A model generated the notes under the pieces. The model was not told the DNA's origin and did no database searches. It was given only the letters and a program-made list of their open reading frames with translations. From positions 1 to 64,000 of the forward strand of contig CAKSOE010000011.1 in assembly GCA_934476675.1 (NCBI GenBank): a stretch of 64,000 nt of DNA, written 5' to 3'. The position numbers were made by a program, and so were the translations under genes. Shown here in pieces: positions 8,304 through 17,740 of this stretch. The stretch comes from an uncultured Clostridia bacterium (GTDB lineage: Bacteria; Bacillota; Clostridia; UBA1381). Position 1 is the stretch's first letter. Every line of letters begins with the position of its first letter.

Positions 8304-9488
8304 ATGAAAATAAGACAGCATTGGCTTAAATTTCTGATATTTGCCGTATCGGGTATATTCGTTGTGGTTTTGGCGTATGTTTTTATGCCGAAGATACTTT
8401 ATATATTAAAAACTGTATTGAGTATGTTTTTGCCGTTTATATTAGGATACCTGTTTTCGCTTATGGTAAATCCGCTTGCGGACTTTTTACAGAAAAAGCT
8501 CCGCTGCCCACGCGGAGTGTCGGCGATTCTGGTTATTGTATTCACCATAGGAATAGTCGGCGGAACACTGTTTGCTCTGCTGTGGAAGCTTATCAGTGAA
8601 ATGCGGAATTTGTATATGCAGTTTCCACAGATATACAATGAGGTGCAGTATTACTGGCAGGAATTTCTGAAACACTGGTCGAGTCTGTATGAAAGTATGC
8701 CATATCAGATACAGCAGGCATTGTCGGGGATTTCAAACGATTTTTCGGATAAGGCGGCGGCTTTTATCAATTCTCATTCGGTTCCGGTGGTAGGTTATGC
8801 ATCGGATTTTGCAAAGGCTTTGCCGGGAGGATTTATAAGCGTTATAATATTCATTCTGTCGGTGTATTTCATGGTGGTTGACCATAAAAACGTTGCCGAT
8901 ACGGTGCATAAAATGCTTGGCAAAAAGCTTACCGAAAGACTGCGCGTGACGAAAAACGAATGTAAATATTTTTTAGGCGGATATATAAAGGCGCAGTTTA
9001 TACTTATGTGTATAAATTTTATGATTATGTTTGTTGAGTTTTCCGTCACCGATACGGAATATGCGGCGCTTATTGCGCTTTCGACAGCGTTTCTGGACGC
9101 GCTTCCTGTTTTCGGCAGCGGAATCGTCCTGTGGCCGCTTGCGGCATTAAGCTTTATAAGCGGAAGCGTAAAAACGGGTATTGTCATGCTTGTGGCATAC
9201 GGCTCGGTATTTGTAGCGCGGCATATACTCGAACCAAAGCTTGTAAGCTCTAAAATGGGTATAAATCCGTTAATTACGCTTATGTCAATGTATATAGGAT
9301 ACAGAATCTGGGGCGTGGGCGGTATAATTATCGGCATAATACTTATGCTTATATTTATAAGTATATATCGTTCGGGACTTTTTGACGCACCGGTTAACGG
9401 GCTTAAGCGTTTGGGACGCTATATTAATAACCAATTTATACTGATAAAAAAATTTGTGATTGAGCAAATGGAGGATAATGATGAGTAA
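8304..9488 (+). CDS. AI-2E family transporter (PerM-like membrane protein)
   Basis: A 394-residue integral membrane protein. Hydrophobic segments fall near residues 10-50, 65-90, 170-195 and repeatedly from 225 to 350. The AYGSVFVARHILEPKLVSSKMGINPL motif region near 300 is typical of the AI-2E exporter/PerM family; actual substrates vary widely. An AAGGAGAG ribosome binding site precedes the ATG. Its last 8 bases overlap metG. Confidence 0.87.
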   Translation: MKIRQHWLKFLIFAVSGIFVVVLAYVFMPKILYILKTVLSMFLPFILGYLFSLMVNPLADFLQKKLRCPRGVSAILVIVFTIGIVGGTLFALLWKLISEMRNLYMQFPQIYNEVQYYWQEFLKHWSSLYESMPYQIQQALSGISNDFSDKAAAFINSHSVPVVGYASDFAKALPGGFISVIIFILSVYFMVVDHKNVADTVHKMLGKKLTERLRVTKNECKYFLGGYIKAQFILMCINFMIMFVEFSVTDTEYAALIALSTAFLDALPVFGSGIVLWPLAALSFISGSVKTGIVMLVAYGSVFVARHILEPKLVSSKMGINPLITLMSMYIGYRIWGVGGIIIGIILMLIFISIYRSGLFDAPVNGLKRLGRYINNQFILIKKFVIEQMEDNDE

Positions 9489-11403
9489 AGAAAAATTTTA
9501 CATCACAACGGCGATTGCTTATACGTCGAAAACACCGCACATCGGCAATACGTATGAGATAATACTGACAGACGCAATCGCGCGTTTTAACAGGTTTATC
9601 GGAAAGGACGTTTTCTTCCTTACCGGAACAGACGAGCATGGACAAAAAATTCAGGAAATAGCCGAAAAAACGGGCATTACTCCGCAGGAACACGTTGACA
9701 AAATTGCGGGCGAGATAAAAGCAATTGCAGATATGCTTAATATAAGCTATGATAAATTTATCCGCACAACGGACGATTATCACGAAAAAGCTGTTCAGAA
9801 GATTTTCAAAAAACTTTATGACCAAGGCGATATTTATAAAAGCGAGTATGAGGGCTGGTACTGTACTCCGTGCGAATCGTTCTGGACGGAAACGCAGCTT
9901 AAAGACGGTTGTTGTCCGGACTGCGGACGTCCCGTACAGAAAACAAAGGAAGAAGCATATTTCTTCAAAATGAGCAAATACCAGGATAGGCTGATGGAAT
10001 ATATAGAAACTCATCCTGAATTTATTCAGCCGGAATCGCGTAAAAATGAAATGGTGAATAACTTCTTAAAGCCCGGGTTGCAGGATTTGTGTGTTTCAAG
10101 AACTTCATTCACATGGGGTATTCCGGTGGAATGTGATCCGAAACACGTTATATATGTTTGGATAGACGCACTTTCAAATTATATTACCGCACTCGGCTAT
10201 ACTCCCGATGAAAAAGGCGAATTGTACAATAAATACTGGCCGGCAGACGTACACGTAATAGGAAAGGATATTTTACGTTTCCACACAATATACTGGCCAA
10301 TCATGCTTATGGCTTTAGGCGAACCGCTGCCTAAGCAGGTGTTCGGTCATCCGTGGATGCTGTTCGGAGATGAGAAAATGAGCAAATCACGCGGAAATGT
10401 TATATATGCGCAGGATTTGGTGCGTCATTTCGGCGTGGATGCGGTAAGATACTATTCACTGCATGAGATGCCGTTTGCACAGGACGGTACGATTACCTAT
10501 GATGTGTTTATCAGCCGTTTTAACAGTGACCTTGCAAATAAGCTGGGAAATCTCGTAAACAGAACCGTTGCGATGATAAATAAGTATTTTGACGGCATAA
10601 TTCAGCCGGGGGACACTGCCGGAGAATTTGACGATGATTTAAAGGCTGCGGCAACAGGGGCAATAGATAAAATTGCCGAAAAGATGAAGGCTTTGCGCGT
10701 TGCTGACAGCATTGACGAGATATGGGGCGTTGCAGACAGAGCGAACAAGTATATAGACGAAACAACACCGTGGATTCTGGCAAAGGACGAAGCACAAAAG
10801 CGGCGTTTGGGTACTGTTTTGTATAATCTTGCGGAAACAATAAGAATTATCGCGGCGCTTTTGTCATCATATATGCCCGAAACATCGAAAAAGATTGCAG
10901 GACAGATAAATGCGGACGACATATCCTGTGAAAGCGTCAAAACCTTCGGAATTTTAAAAGCCGGAACAAAGGTAGGTGCGGCAGAACCGTTGTTTGCGCG
11001 TATTGATGCGGAAAAGAAGATTGCAGAGCTTGATGCGGAGCGTGAAAAAGAGGAAGAAATTGCAATAGCTCCGTATAAGGATTATATAGAGTTTGACGAG
11101 TGGGAAAAGCTTGATATAAGAGTCGGTAAGGTGCTTGAATGTGAGACGGTGCCGAAATCTAAAAAGCTTTTAAGGTTTACTCTTGAAGTCGGAAGTGAGA
11201 AACGTCAGATTTTATCAGGTATTTCACAGTTTCATAATCCCGATGAGCTTATCGGAAAGAACGTGATATTTATTGCAAACTTAAAGCCGCGTAAAATGAT
11301 GGGACTTGAATCATGCGGTATGATTTTAAGTGCGGAATTTGATGATAAGCTGACTGTTCTTACAACATTAAAGGACATTCAGAGCGGCGCGGAAATAGTT
11401 TAA
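9481..11403 (+). CDS. metG: Methionyl-tRNA synthetase
   Basis: A 640-residue class I aminoacyl-tRNA synthetase that charges tRNA-Met. HIGN is at residues 20-23 and KMSKS at 299-303, with four zinc-knuckle cysteines (CTPC...CPDC) near 127-150. A C-terminal Trbp111-like tRNA-binding domain (about 535-640, IRVGKVLECE...LSGI...MGLESCGM) is fused, as in many Firmicutes. I chose the ATG at 9481 from the GGAGGA at 9470-9475 and the conserved N terminus. It overlaps the upstream permease gene by 8 bases. Confidence 0.96.
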   Translation: MSKEKFYITTAIAYTSKTPHIGNTYEIILTDAIARFNRFIGKDVFFLTGTDEHGQKIQEIAEKTGITPQEHVDKIAGEIKAIADMLNISYDKFIRTTDDYHEKAVQKIFKKLYDQGDIYKSEYEGWYCTPCESFWTETQLKDGCCPDCGRPVQKTKEEAYFFKMSKYQDRLMEYIETHPEFIQPESRKNEMVNNFLKPGLQDLCVSRTSFTWGIPVECDPKHVIYVWIDALSNYITALGYTPDEKGELYNKYWPADVHVIGKDILRFHTIYWPIMLMALGEPLPKQVFGHPWMLFGDEKMSKSRGNVIYAQDLVRHFGVDAVRYYSLHEMPFAQDGTITYDVFISRFNSDLANKLGNLVNRTVAMINKYFDGIIQPGDTAGEFDDDLKAAATGAIDKIAEKMKALRVADSIDEIWGVADRANKYIDETTPWILAKDEAQKRRLGTVLYNLAETIRIIAALLSSYMPETSKKIAGQINADDISCESVKTFGILKAGTKVGAAEPLFARIDAEKKIAELDAEREKEEEIAIAPYKDYIEFDEWEKLDIRVGKVLECETVPKSKKLLRFTLEVGSEKRQILSGISQFHNPDELIGKNVIFIANLKPRKMMGLESCGMILSAEFDDKLTVLTTLKDIQSGAEIV

Positions 11404-11464
11404 AATTTATTTTATCCGAGAGGTATTGTATCCTTTTATGGAATAGTAACAAGGAGGATTTATT

Positions 11465-12292
11465 ATGAAAAATACAGTTTCAACAATTATGGAACAAAAA
11501 GCAAACGGCGACAAAATCACTATGCTGACCGCCTACGATTATTCCACGGCTCGTCTGATTGACGAGTCGGGAGTAAACACGATACTCGTAGGCGATTCGC
11601 TGGGAATGGTAATGCTCGGATATGAGGACACGTTATCCGTTACAATGGAGGATATGCTGCATCATACAAGGGCGGTTACAAGAGGAGCAAAAAACGCACT
11701 TGTTGTTGCGGATATGCCCTTTATGTCTTACCAGACCTCGGTTTATGACGCCGTTTTTAATGCGGGCAGATTAATCAAGGAGGGACGTGCTCAGGCGGTA
11801 AAGCTTGAGGGCGGCGCTGCTGTACAGGACAGAATATGTGCGATAGTTGACGCGCAGATTCCGGTAGTCGGTCATATCGGACTGACACCGCAGTCGATTA
11901 ATGCTTTCGGCGGATTTAAAGTGCAGGGAAAAAACGCACAAAGGGCAAAACAGCTTATCGAAGAAGCAAAAATCATTGAAGCTGCCGGCGCTTTTGCGGT
12001 GGTACTCGAATGTATTCCGGCAAAGCTTGCAAAGAAGATAAGCGAAAGCATAAGCATACCTACAATAGGAATAGGCGCCGGTGCAGGCTGTGACGGTCAG
12101 GTGCTTGTGTATCAGGATATGCTTGCTATGTACGGCGCGTTTAAACCTAAATTTGCAAAGCAGTTTGCAAACGTCGGAGAGATGATGAAGGGCGCGTTTA
12201 AGGCATATATTGATGAGGTTAAGTCGGGCGCTTTTCCGGCGGAGGAAAACACGTATGCCATTTCGGACGAGATAATGAAGGAGCTTGATTAA
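11465..12292 (+). CDS. panB: 3-methyl-2-oxobutanoate hydroxymethyltransferase
   Basis: A 275-residue TIM-barrel enzyme that makes ketopantoate from ketoisovalerate and methylene-THF, the first step of pantothenate synthesis. It shows TMLTAYDYSTARL, VGDSLGMVMLGY (metal-binding Asp), KLEGG and GIGAGAGCDGQVLV. An AAGGAGGAT ribosome binding site precedes the ATG. First gene of a tight panB-panC-panD-coaX cluster. Confidence 0.95.
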   Translation: MKNTVSTIMEQKANGDKITMLTAYDYSTARLIDESGVNTILVGDSLGMVMLGYEDTLSVTMEDMLHHTRAVTRGAKNALVVADMPFMSYQTSVYDAVFNAGRLIKEGRAQAVKLEGGAAVQDRICAIVDAQIPVVGHIGLTPQSINAFGGFKVQGKNAQRAKQLIEEAKIIEAAGAFAVVLECIPAKLAKKISESISIPTIGIGAGAGCDGQVLVYQDMLAMYGAFKPKFAKQFANVGEMMKGAFKAYIDEVKSGAFPAEENTYAISDEIMKELD

Positions 12293-12293
12293 T

Positions 12294-13142
12294 ATGAAAC
12301 TCGTAAAAACAATAGATGAAGTAAGAAAAACGGTAAAAGAATGGAAAAAACAAGGTCTTACGGTAGGACTTGTGCCTACGATGGGTTATCTGCATGAGGG
12401 TCATGCAAGCCTTATAGACGCATCGGTAAAAAACAATGACAGAACGGTTGTGTCCGACTTTGTAAATCCGATACAATTCGGCCCGAAAGAGGATTTGGCA
12501 TCATATCCGCGCGATATAAATCATGACAGTGGGCTGTGTGAAGAACACGGAGCGGATTTGCTGTTTAATCCGGAACCGTCCGAAATGTATGACGATATGT
12601 TCTGTACTCACGTTGATATGGACGTATTGACAAAGGAGCTTTGCGGTTTGAGCCGTCCAACACATTTTAGGGGCGTATGTACGGTGGTTACAAAGCTGTT
12701 TAATATTGTTGCGCCGGATAATGCATATTTCGGACAGAAAGACGCGCAGCAGCTTGCGGTTATTAAGCGCATGGTAAAGGATTTGAATATGGATATAGCA
12801 ATCCACGGCTGCCCGATTGTGCGCGAGGCTGACGGTCTTGCAAAAAGCTCCAGAAACACTTATCTGAGTGCGGACGAAAGAAAAGCCGCACTGATTTTGA
12901 GTAAAACCGTGGAATTGGGTAAGAAAATGGTTTCCGATGGAGAAACCGATTCAAAAACCATTACCGATGCAATGAAAAGGAATATAGAAACAGAACCGCT
13001 TGCAAAAATTGATTATGTAAAAATCGTGGACGCTCTTACAATGCAGCAGACAGAAAAAATCAGCGGTTCAATATTGTGCGCGATGGCTGTGTACATCGGA
13101 AAAACAAGGCTTATAGACAATTTTATAGTAGGTGAATTATAA
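12294..13142 (+). CDS. panC: Pantothenate synthetase (pantoate--beta-alanine ligase)
   Basis: A 282-residue ATP-dependent ligase joining pantoate and beta-alanine. It has PTMGYLHEGHASL (HIGH-like), GQKDAQQLAVIKRMV and SSRNTYL. Start at ATG 12294, with AAGGAG (12278-12283) inside the end of panB. The stop shares a base with the panD start (TAATG), indicating translational coupling. Confidence 0.95.
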   Translation: MKLVKTIDEVRKTVKEWKKQGLTVGLVPTMGYLHEGHASLIDASVKNNDRTVVSDFVNPIQFGPKEDLASYPRDINHDSGLCEEHGADLLFNPEPSEMYDDMFCTHVDMDVLTKELCGLSRPTHFRGVCTVVTKLFNIVAPDNAYFGQKDAQQLAVIKRMVKDLNMDIAIHGCPIVREADGLAKSSRNTYLSADERKAALILSKTVELGKKMVSDGETDSKTITDAMKRNIETEPLAKIDYVKIVDALTMQQTEKISGSILCAMAVYIGKTRLIDNFIVGEL

Positions 13143-13546
13143 TGCAGATAACAATGCTGAAAAGCAAAATCCACCGGGCCGCTGTTACGCAGGCAGAGCT
13201 TGGCTACATAGGAAGTATAACGGTGGACGCAGAGCTTCTCGAAGCGGCAGGGATTTACGAATATGAAAAGGTGCAGATTGCCGATGTGAATAACGGGAAT
13301 CGCTTTGAAACATATACAATTGCGGGAGAGCGCGGCAGCGGCGTAGTATGCCTTAACGGCGCGGCGGCGAGATGCGCGGAGGTCGGCGATAAAATAATAA
13401 TAATGTCGTATGCGCAGATGACTCGCGAGGAAATCCCCGAAAATCCGCCGAAAGTCGTTTTTGTGGACGACGAAAACAAAATAACAAGGGTTACAAGCTA
13501 TGAAAAAGGCGGACAGCTTTTTGAACAGCCGGAAAGGACGGTATAA
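13142..13546 (+). CDS. panD: Aspartate 1-decarboxylase precursor
   Basis: A 134-residue proenzyme that makes beta-alanine for PanC. Self-cleavage between G24 and S25 (GYIGS) would give the pyruvoyl group, and the N-terminal MLKSKIHRA segment is typical. Length is close to the usual 115-135. Start and stop both overlap neighbours by one base (TAATG at each junction). Confidence 0.94.
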   Translation: MQITMLKSKIHRAAVTQAELGYIGSITVDAELLEAAGIYEYEKVQIADVNNGNRFETYTIAGERGSGVVCLNGAAARCAEVGDKIIIMSYAQMTREEIPENPPKVVFVDDENKITRVTSYEKGGQLFEQPERTV

Positions 13547-14313
13547 TGATTTTAGCGGTAGATATAGGCAATACCAACATAGTTGTTGGATGCTGTGACA
13601 AAAACAAAATACTTTTTGTGGAACGGCTTTCGACAAAGCTGGTCGATACGGAGCTTGAATATGCCGTTTCGTTTAAGAATGTTTTTGAACTGCATAATAT
13701 AGACACAAAAAAAATTGACGGAGGAATAATTTCATCTGTCGTTCCGTCGATTACAAATGTAATAAAAAGAGCCGTAAAGAAAACCGCCGGAATAGACGTA
13801 ATGGTAGTCGGTTCGGGCATAAAGACGGGACTGAATATTTTAACCGACAATCCGGCGCAGCTCGGCAGCGATCTTGTTGCGGACGCAGTAGGAGGAATAA
13901 ACGAATACAAGCTGCCGCTTGTAATTATCGATATGGGTACGGCGACGACAATTTCCGTAATAAACGAAAAAGGCGTATATACGGGAACAGTAATAATGCC
14001 GGGAATGGGCGTATCGCTCGATTCACTTGTCGGACGAACCTCGCAGCTGCCCAAAATCAGCCTTGACCCGCCGAAAAAGGTAGTCGGCACAAACACGATT
14101 GACGCTATGAAAAGCGGGATTTTATATGCCACGGCGGCAAGCCTTGACGGCATGATTGAACGCATTGAGGAAGAAATTCAAAAAAAAGCAACAGTGGTTG
14201 CAACAGGCGGACTTGCCGGAGCGGTTATTCCGCTGTGTAAGCGTGAAATCATTCTTGATGATGAATTGCTTCTTAAAGGTCTGATGATTATGTATAATAA
14301 AAATATATCCTGA
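13546..14313 (+). CDS. coaX: Type III pantothenate kinase
   Basis: A 255-residue ASKHA-fold kinase that starts CoA synthesis by phosphorylating pantothenate. It has the N-terminal LAVDIGNTNIVVG phosphate-binding loop, IDMGTATT in the middle and IMPGMGVSLDSL. It continues the pan cluster directly (shared TAATG with panD), placing the pathway from ketoisovalerate to phosphopantothenate in four adjoining genes, except for ketopantoate reductase. Confidence 0.95.
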   Translation: MILAVDIGNTNIVVGCCDKNKILFVERLSTKLVDTELEYAVSFKNVFELHNIDTKKIDGGIISSVVPSITNVIKRAVKKTAGIDVMVVGSGIKTGLNILTDNPAQLGSDLVADAVGGINEYKLPLVIIDMGTATTISVINEKGVYTGTVIMPGMGVSLDSLVGRTSQLPKISLDPPKKVVGTNTIDAMKSGILYATAASLDGMIERIEEEIQKKATVVATGGLAGAVIPLCKREIILDDELLLKGLMIMYNKNIS

Positions 14314-14330
14314 TGGAAAGGTAAAAAGAG

Positions 14331-15197
14331 ATGTATCTTGCTGATAAGTGGAAGGATTATAAGCTGCTGGACGCGTGCGGCGGCGAAAAGCTTGAATACT
14401 GGGGCGAATATCTTCTAAGGCGTCCCGAACCGCAGGCGGTGTGGGCGGTTAAGTCAGAAAATGAAAAGTGGAATCGTACAGATGCATGGTATCACCGCTC
14501 AAATACCGGCGGGGGGAAGTGGCAGTATTTTAAAAAGCTTCCTGAGCGCTGGACGGTCAACTACGGAAAGCTGACTTTTAATATAAAGCCTATGGGCTTT
14601 AAGCATACGGGACTTTTTCCGGAACAGGCTGTAAACTGGGACTGGTTTTCGGAGCTTATAAGAAACGCAAAACGCCCCATACGTGTGCTTAATCTGTTTG
14701 CATATACGGGCGGTGCAACAGTGGCGGCGCTTTCGGCAGGGGCAGAGGTTGTTCATGTTGACGCGTCAAAAGGAATGGTTACATGGGCGAAAGAAAATGT
14801 TATCGCCTCTGGACTGGGCGAAAGACCTGTCAGATATATTGTGGATGACGTTGTAAAATTTGTTAAGCGCGAGCAGCGCCGCGGCAGACAATATGACGCA
14901 ATCATTATGGATCCGCCCTCTTACGGCAGAGGTCCGTCCGGTGAGGTATGGAAGATTGAGGACGAGTTATATCCGCTTGTCGAGGAATGTATAAAAATTC
15001 TCTCAGACAATCCTCTGTTCTTTTTAATAAATTCCTATACAACGGGTTTAAGCGCACAAATTCTTATAAATATTATGTCTATGACTTTGGTAAAAAAGTA
15101 CGGAGGAAAGGCAGAAGCCGACGAAATCGGAATACCGATGCAGTCGAACGGTCTGGTACTGCCGTGCGGAATAAGCGGAAGATGGGAAAATGTATGA
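14331..15197 (+). CDS. Class I SAM-dependent methyltransferase, RlmI/RlmK-like
   Basis: A 288-residue Rossmann methyltransferase of the 23S rRNA cytosine methyltransferase type (PF10672). The SAM-binding LNLFAYTGGATVAALSAGA segment is near residue 122, and MDPPSYGRGPSGEVW near 194 resembles the target-base site. It lacks an N-terminal PUA domain, so it is shorter than RlmI (about 396). The exact target base is not evident. It overlaps ecfA1 by ATGA. Confidence 0.83.
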   Translation: MYLADKWKDYKLLDACGGEKLEYWGEYLLRRPEPQAVWAVKSENEKWNRTDAWYHRSNTGGGKWQYFKKLPERWTVNYGKLTFNIKPMGFKHTGLFPEQAVNWDWFSELIRNAKRPIRVLNLFAYTGGATVAALSAGAEVVHVDASKGMVTWAKENVIASGLGERPVRYIVDDVVKFVKREQRRGRQYDAIIMDPPSYGRGPSGEVWKIEDELYPLVEECIKILSDNPLFFLINSYTTGLSAQILINIMSMTLVKKYGGKAEADEIGIPMQSNGLVLPCGISGRWENV

Positions 15198-16060
15198 TTA
15201 TTGAAGCTTGTGGTGTGTCCTTTTCGTTTTTTGACCATGATTCGAATTCGGATAAGGTTACGGAGGAAAAGGTTCTTGAAAATTTAAGCTTACAGATAGA
15301 AAAAGGCTCGTTTACGGCAATTTTAGGTCAGAACGGCTCGGGAAAGTCAACGCTTGCAAAGCATTTTAATGCGTTGCTTTTGCCGACGGGCGGCAAGATT
15401 TATATAAGCGGAATGGATACAAGCGATGAGAAAAAACTGTTTGATATACGTTCCGCAGCCGGAATGGTGTTTCAGAATCCGGATAATCAGATGGTTGCAG
15501 CAATAGCTGAGGATGAAGTGGCTTTTGCGCCTGAAAATATGGGCGTTGAGCCTAAGGAAATCCGAAATAGGGTAGATGAGAGTCTGAAAAGCGTCGGAAT
15601 GAGTAAATTTAAAAATGCGTCAGTGTCAAGGCTCTCCGGCGGGCAAAAGCAGCGTATAGCGATTGCCGCTGTGCTTGCAATGCAGCCGGAAATAATAATT
15701 CTTGACGAGCCTACGGCAATGCTTGATCCGGAGGGCAGGAGCGAGGTTATGAAAACAATCAAGACGCTTAACAAGGAGCGGAACATGACCGTAGTGCTCA
15801 TTACGCACTATATGGATGAAGCGGCGGCATCGGACAGAACGGTTGTTATCGACAACGGAAAAATTGCGCTTGACGGAACTCCGGCAGAGGTGTTTTCAAA
15901 TGTTGAGCGTATAAAAGAACTCGGGCTTGACGTGCCGCAGGTTACGGAACTGGCATATAAGCTCAGAAAAGCGGGATTTGATATGCCGCAGGGGATTTTG
16001 AGCATTGAAGAATGTCTGGCGGAAACAGTAAAGCTTTTGGGGGTGGCGCCTGATGCTTAA
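15194..16060 (+). CDS. ecfA1: ECF transporter ATPase 1
   Basis: A 288-residue ATP-binding subunit of a group II energy-coupling factor vitamin transporter. Walker A is GQNGSGKST, the Q-loop MVFQNPDNQ, the signature LSGGQKQR and Walker B IIILDEPT. The gene could be read about 69 codons further upstream, but the conserved MIIEACGVSFSF start at 15194 in the ATGA overlap is correct. It forms a heterodimer with EcfA2. Confidence 0.94.
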   Translation: MIIEACGVSFSFFDHDSNSDKVTEEKVLENLSLQIEKGSFTAILGQNGSGKSTLAKHFNALLLPTGGKIYISGMDTSDEKKLFDIRSAAGMVFQNPDNQMVAAIAEDEVAFAPENMGVEPKEIRNRVDESLKSVGMSKFKNASVSRLSGGQKQRIAIAAVLAMQPEIIILDEPTAMLDPEGRSEVMKTIKTLNKERNMTVVLITHYMDEAAASDRTVVIDNGKIALDGTPAEVFSNVERIKELGLDVPQVTELAYKLRKAGFDMPQGILSIEECLAETVKLLGVAPDA

Positions 16061-16913
16061 AGTTGAAAATGTGAGTTATGTTTATCAGCCCGGTACACCG
16101 TTTGAGAGTCATGCGCTTGAAAATATCAGCTTTGAAATCCCGAACGGCAGCCTTACCGCGATTATCGGAAGCACGGGCAGCGGAAAATCCACATTGCTTA
16201 CTATGTTTAATACGCTTTCAAAGCCTACGTCGGGAAAGATATTCATTGACGGCTATGATATAACAGCAAAGGACGCGAATCTGAAAAAAATACGCTGTAA
16301 GGCAGGCTTGGTGTTTCAATATCCGGAGCATCAGCTGTTTGAGGAAACGGTCTATAAGGATATAGCTTTCGGCCCGAAAAATATGGGACTTTCGGAGGAA
16401 GAAATACATGAACGCGTCGTAGATGCGATGAAAATGGCAGGATTGAAAGAAAAATATGCCAAGCGTTCGCCGTTTGAGCTTTCGGGAGGACAAAAACGCC
16501 GTGCGGCAATTGCCGGAGTGCTTGCAATGCAGCCGGAAATTCTGATGCTTGACGAGCCGGCGGCAGGTCTTGACCCGAAAGGGCGCGACGGAATTTTGGC
16601 GGCGATACGGCGGCTGCATGAAGAAAATCCCGAAATGATTATTATTTTTGTTTCACATTCAATGGAAGATGTGGCAAAAACAGCCGAAAATGTAATAGTA
16701 ATGAATGACGGAAAGCTTGTGATGCAGGGAACTGTTCCGCAGGTGTTTTCGCATAGCGATAAACTTAAAGAGATTGGCTTGAACGTGCCGCAGATAACGC
16801 TTTTTGCACAGAAACTGAGGGTGTTGGGATATAAGCTTCCCGAAGATATATACACGGTTGAAAGCGCGTTTGAGGCAATAAAAAAGCTGGCGGGAGGGGG
16901 AAAAGATGTTTAA
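16053..16913 (+). CDS. ecfA2: ECF transporter ATPase 2
   Basis: A 286-residue partner ATPase. Walker A GSTGSGKST, Q-loop LVFQYPEHQLFEETV, signature LSGGQKRR and Walker B ILMLDEPAAGLD, with the GLDPKGRD segment typical of EcfA2. It overlaps ecfA1 and ecfT by 8 bases each, so the three are one translational unit. Confidence 0.94.
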   Translation: MLKVENVSYVYQPGTPFESHALENISFEIPNGSLTAIIGSTGSGKSTLLTMFNTLSKPTSGKIFIDGYDITAKDANLKKIRCKAGLVFQYPEHQLFEETVYKDIAFGPKNMGLSEEEIHERVVDAMKMAGLKEKYAKRSPFELSGGQKRRAAIAGVLAMQPEILMLDEPAAGLDPKGRDGILAAIRRLHEENPEMIIIFVSHSMEDVAKTAENVIVMNDGKLVMQGTVPQVFSHSDKLKEIGLNVPQITLFAQKLRVLGYKLPEDIYTVESAFEAIKKLAGGGKDV

Positions 16914-17724
16914 GGATATAACGATAGGACAGTATTTTCCCGGTAATTCCCCGATACACAGAATAAATCCGGCTGTTAAAATAATATTGACGATTGCGTA
17001 TATAGCAATATTGTTTTTTATAACAAATCCGATAGCATATCTGATTTTCGGAGTGTATACGATAACGCTTATAATGCTCAGCGGCGTACCGTTCCGATAT
17101 ATATTAGAAGGCTTAAAGCCGCTTGTGTGGATTGTGCTTCTGACGTCCGTACTGAATATATTTATGACGAACGGAACAACAATAGCGGAGATACCGCTGT
17201 ACAGATTTTCTTTGAAAATCACAAAAGAAGGAATTGTAACGGCGGTCAAGGTAACGCTCAGACTTGTTTTTCTGATGACAGGCTCATCGCTGCTTACGCT
17301 TACGACAGAACCTTTACAGCTGACAGACGGCATCGAAAGACTGCTTAATCCGCTGAAAAGGATAGGTGTTCCGTCGCATGAAATAGCCATGATGATGAGT
17401 ATTGCATTAAGGTTTATTCCGACCTTTGCGGAGGAAGCGGAAAAAATAATGAATGCGCAGAAAGCAAGGGGCGCGGATTTTGAGACAGGGAATATAATCG
17501 AGCGTGCCAAAGCAATGATTCCGGTGCTTGTGCCGCTGTTTGTGAGCGCATTCAGGCGAGCGGACGATTTGGCAACCGCAATGGAGGCACGCTGCTATAA
17601 CGGCGGCGAGAACCGAACAAGAATGAAAGAATCTAAAATAGGAAAATATGACATTAGAGCGTGTGTTATTTTTGTCATATGCCTGGTAATTCTTGAAGCG
17701 GCTGAAATAATAATTGAAATTTAG
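16906..17724 (+). CDS. ecfT: ECF transporter transmembrane subunit
   Basis: A 272-residue membrane scaffold linking the two ATPases to exchangeable substrate-binding S components. Hydrophobic segments lie near residues 25-65, 70-90, 110-125 and 240-270. The coupling motif KARGADF is near 186. The first residues (GQYFPGNSPIHRINPAVK) are typical. No S component is in the window, so the substrate cannot be told; S proteins are usually encoded elsewhere in group II systems. Confidence 0.94.
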   Translation: MFKDITIGQYFPGNSPIHRINPAVKIILTIAYIAILFFITNPIAYLIFGVYTITLIMLSGVPFRYILEGLKPLVWIVLLTSVLNIFMTNGTTIAEIPLYRFSLKITKEGIVTAVKVTLRLVFLMTGSSLLTLTTEPLQLTDGIERLLNPLKRIGVPSHEIAMMMSIALRFIPTFAEEAEKIMNAQKARGADFETGNIIERAKAMIPVLVPLFVSAFRRADDLATAMEARCYNGGENRTRMKESKIGKYDIRACVIFVICLVILEAAEIIIEI

Positions 17725-17740
17725 AGAAAGTAATGATATA

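Noticed and set aside
8795..10014. Minus-strand frames of 180 and 192 codons
   Set aside because: Opposite the AI-2E permease and metG; no ribosome binding site and no recognisable product.
11404..11464. Leader RNA or riboswitch before panB
   Set aside because: Only 61 bases with no conserved fold that I recognise.
14987..15193. 69-codon N-terminal extension of ecfA1
   Set aside because: It overlaps the methyltransferase gene, is highly basic and unlike EcfA; the ATGA start at 15194 matches the family.
16659..17510. Long minus-strand frame of 283 codons
   Set aside because: Lies opposite ecfA2 and ecfT, which are certain; an antisense shadow.
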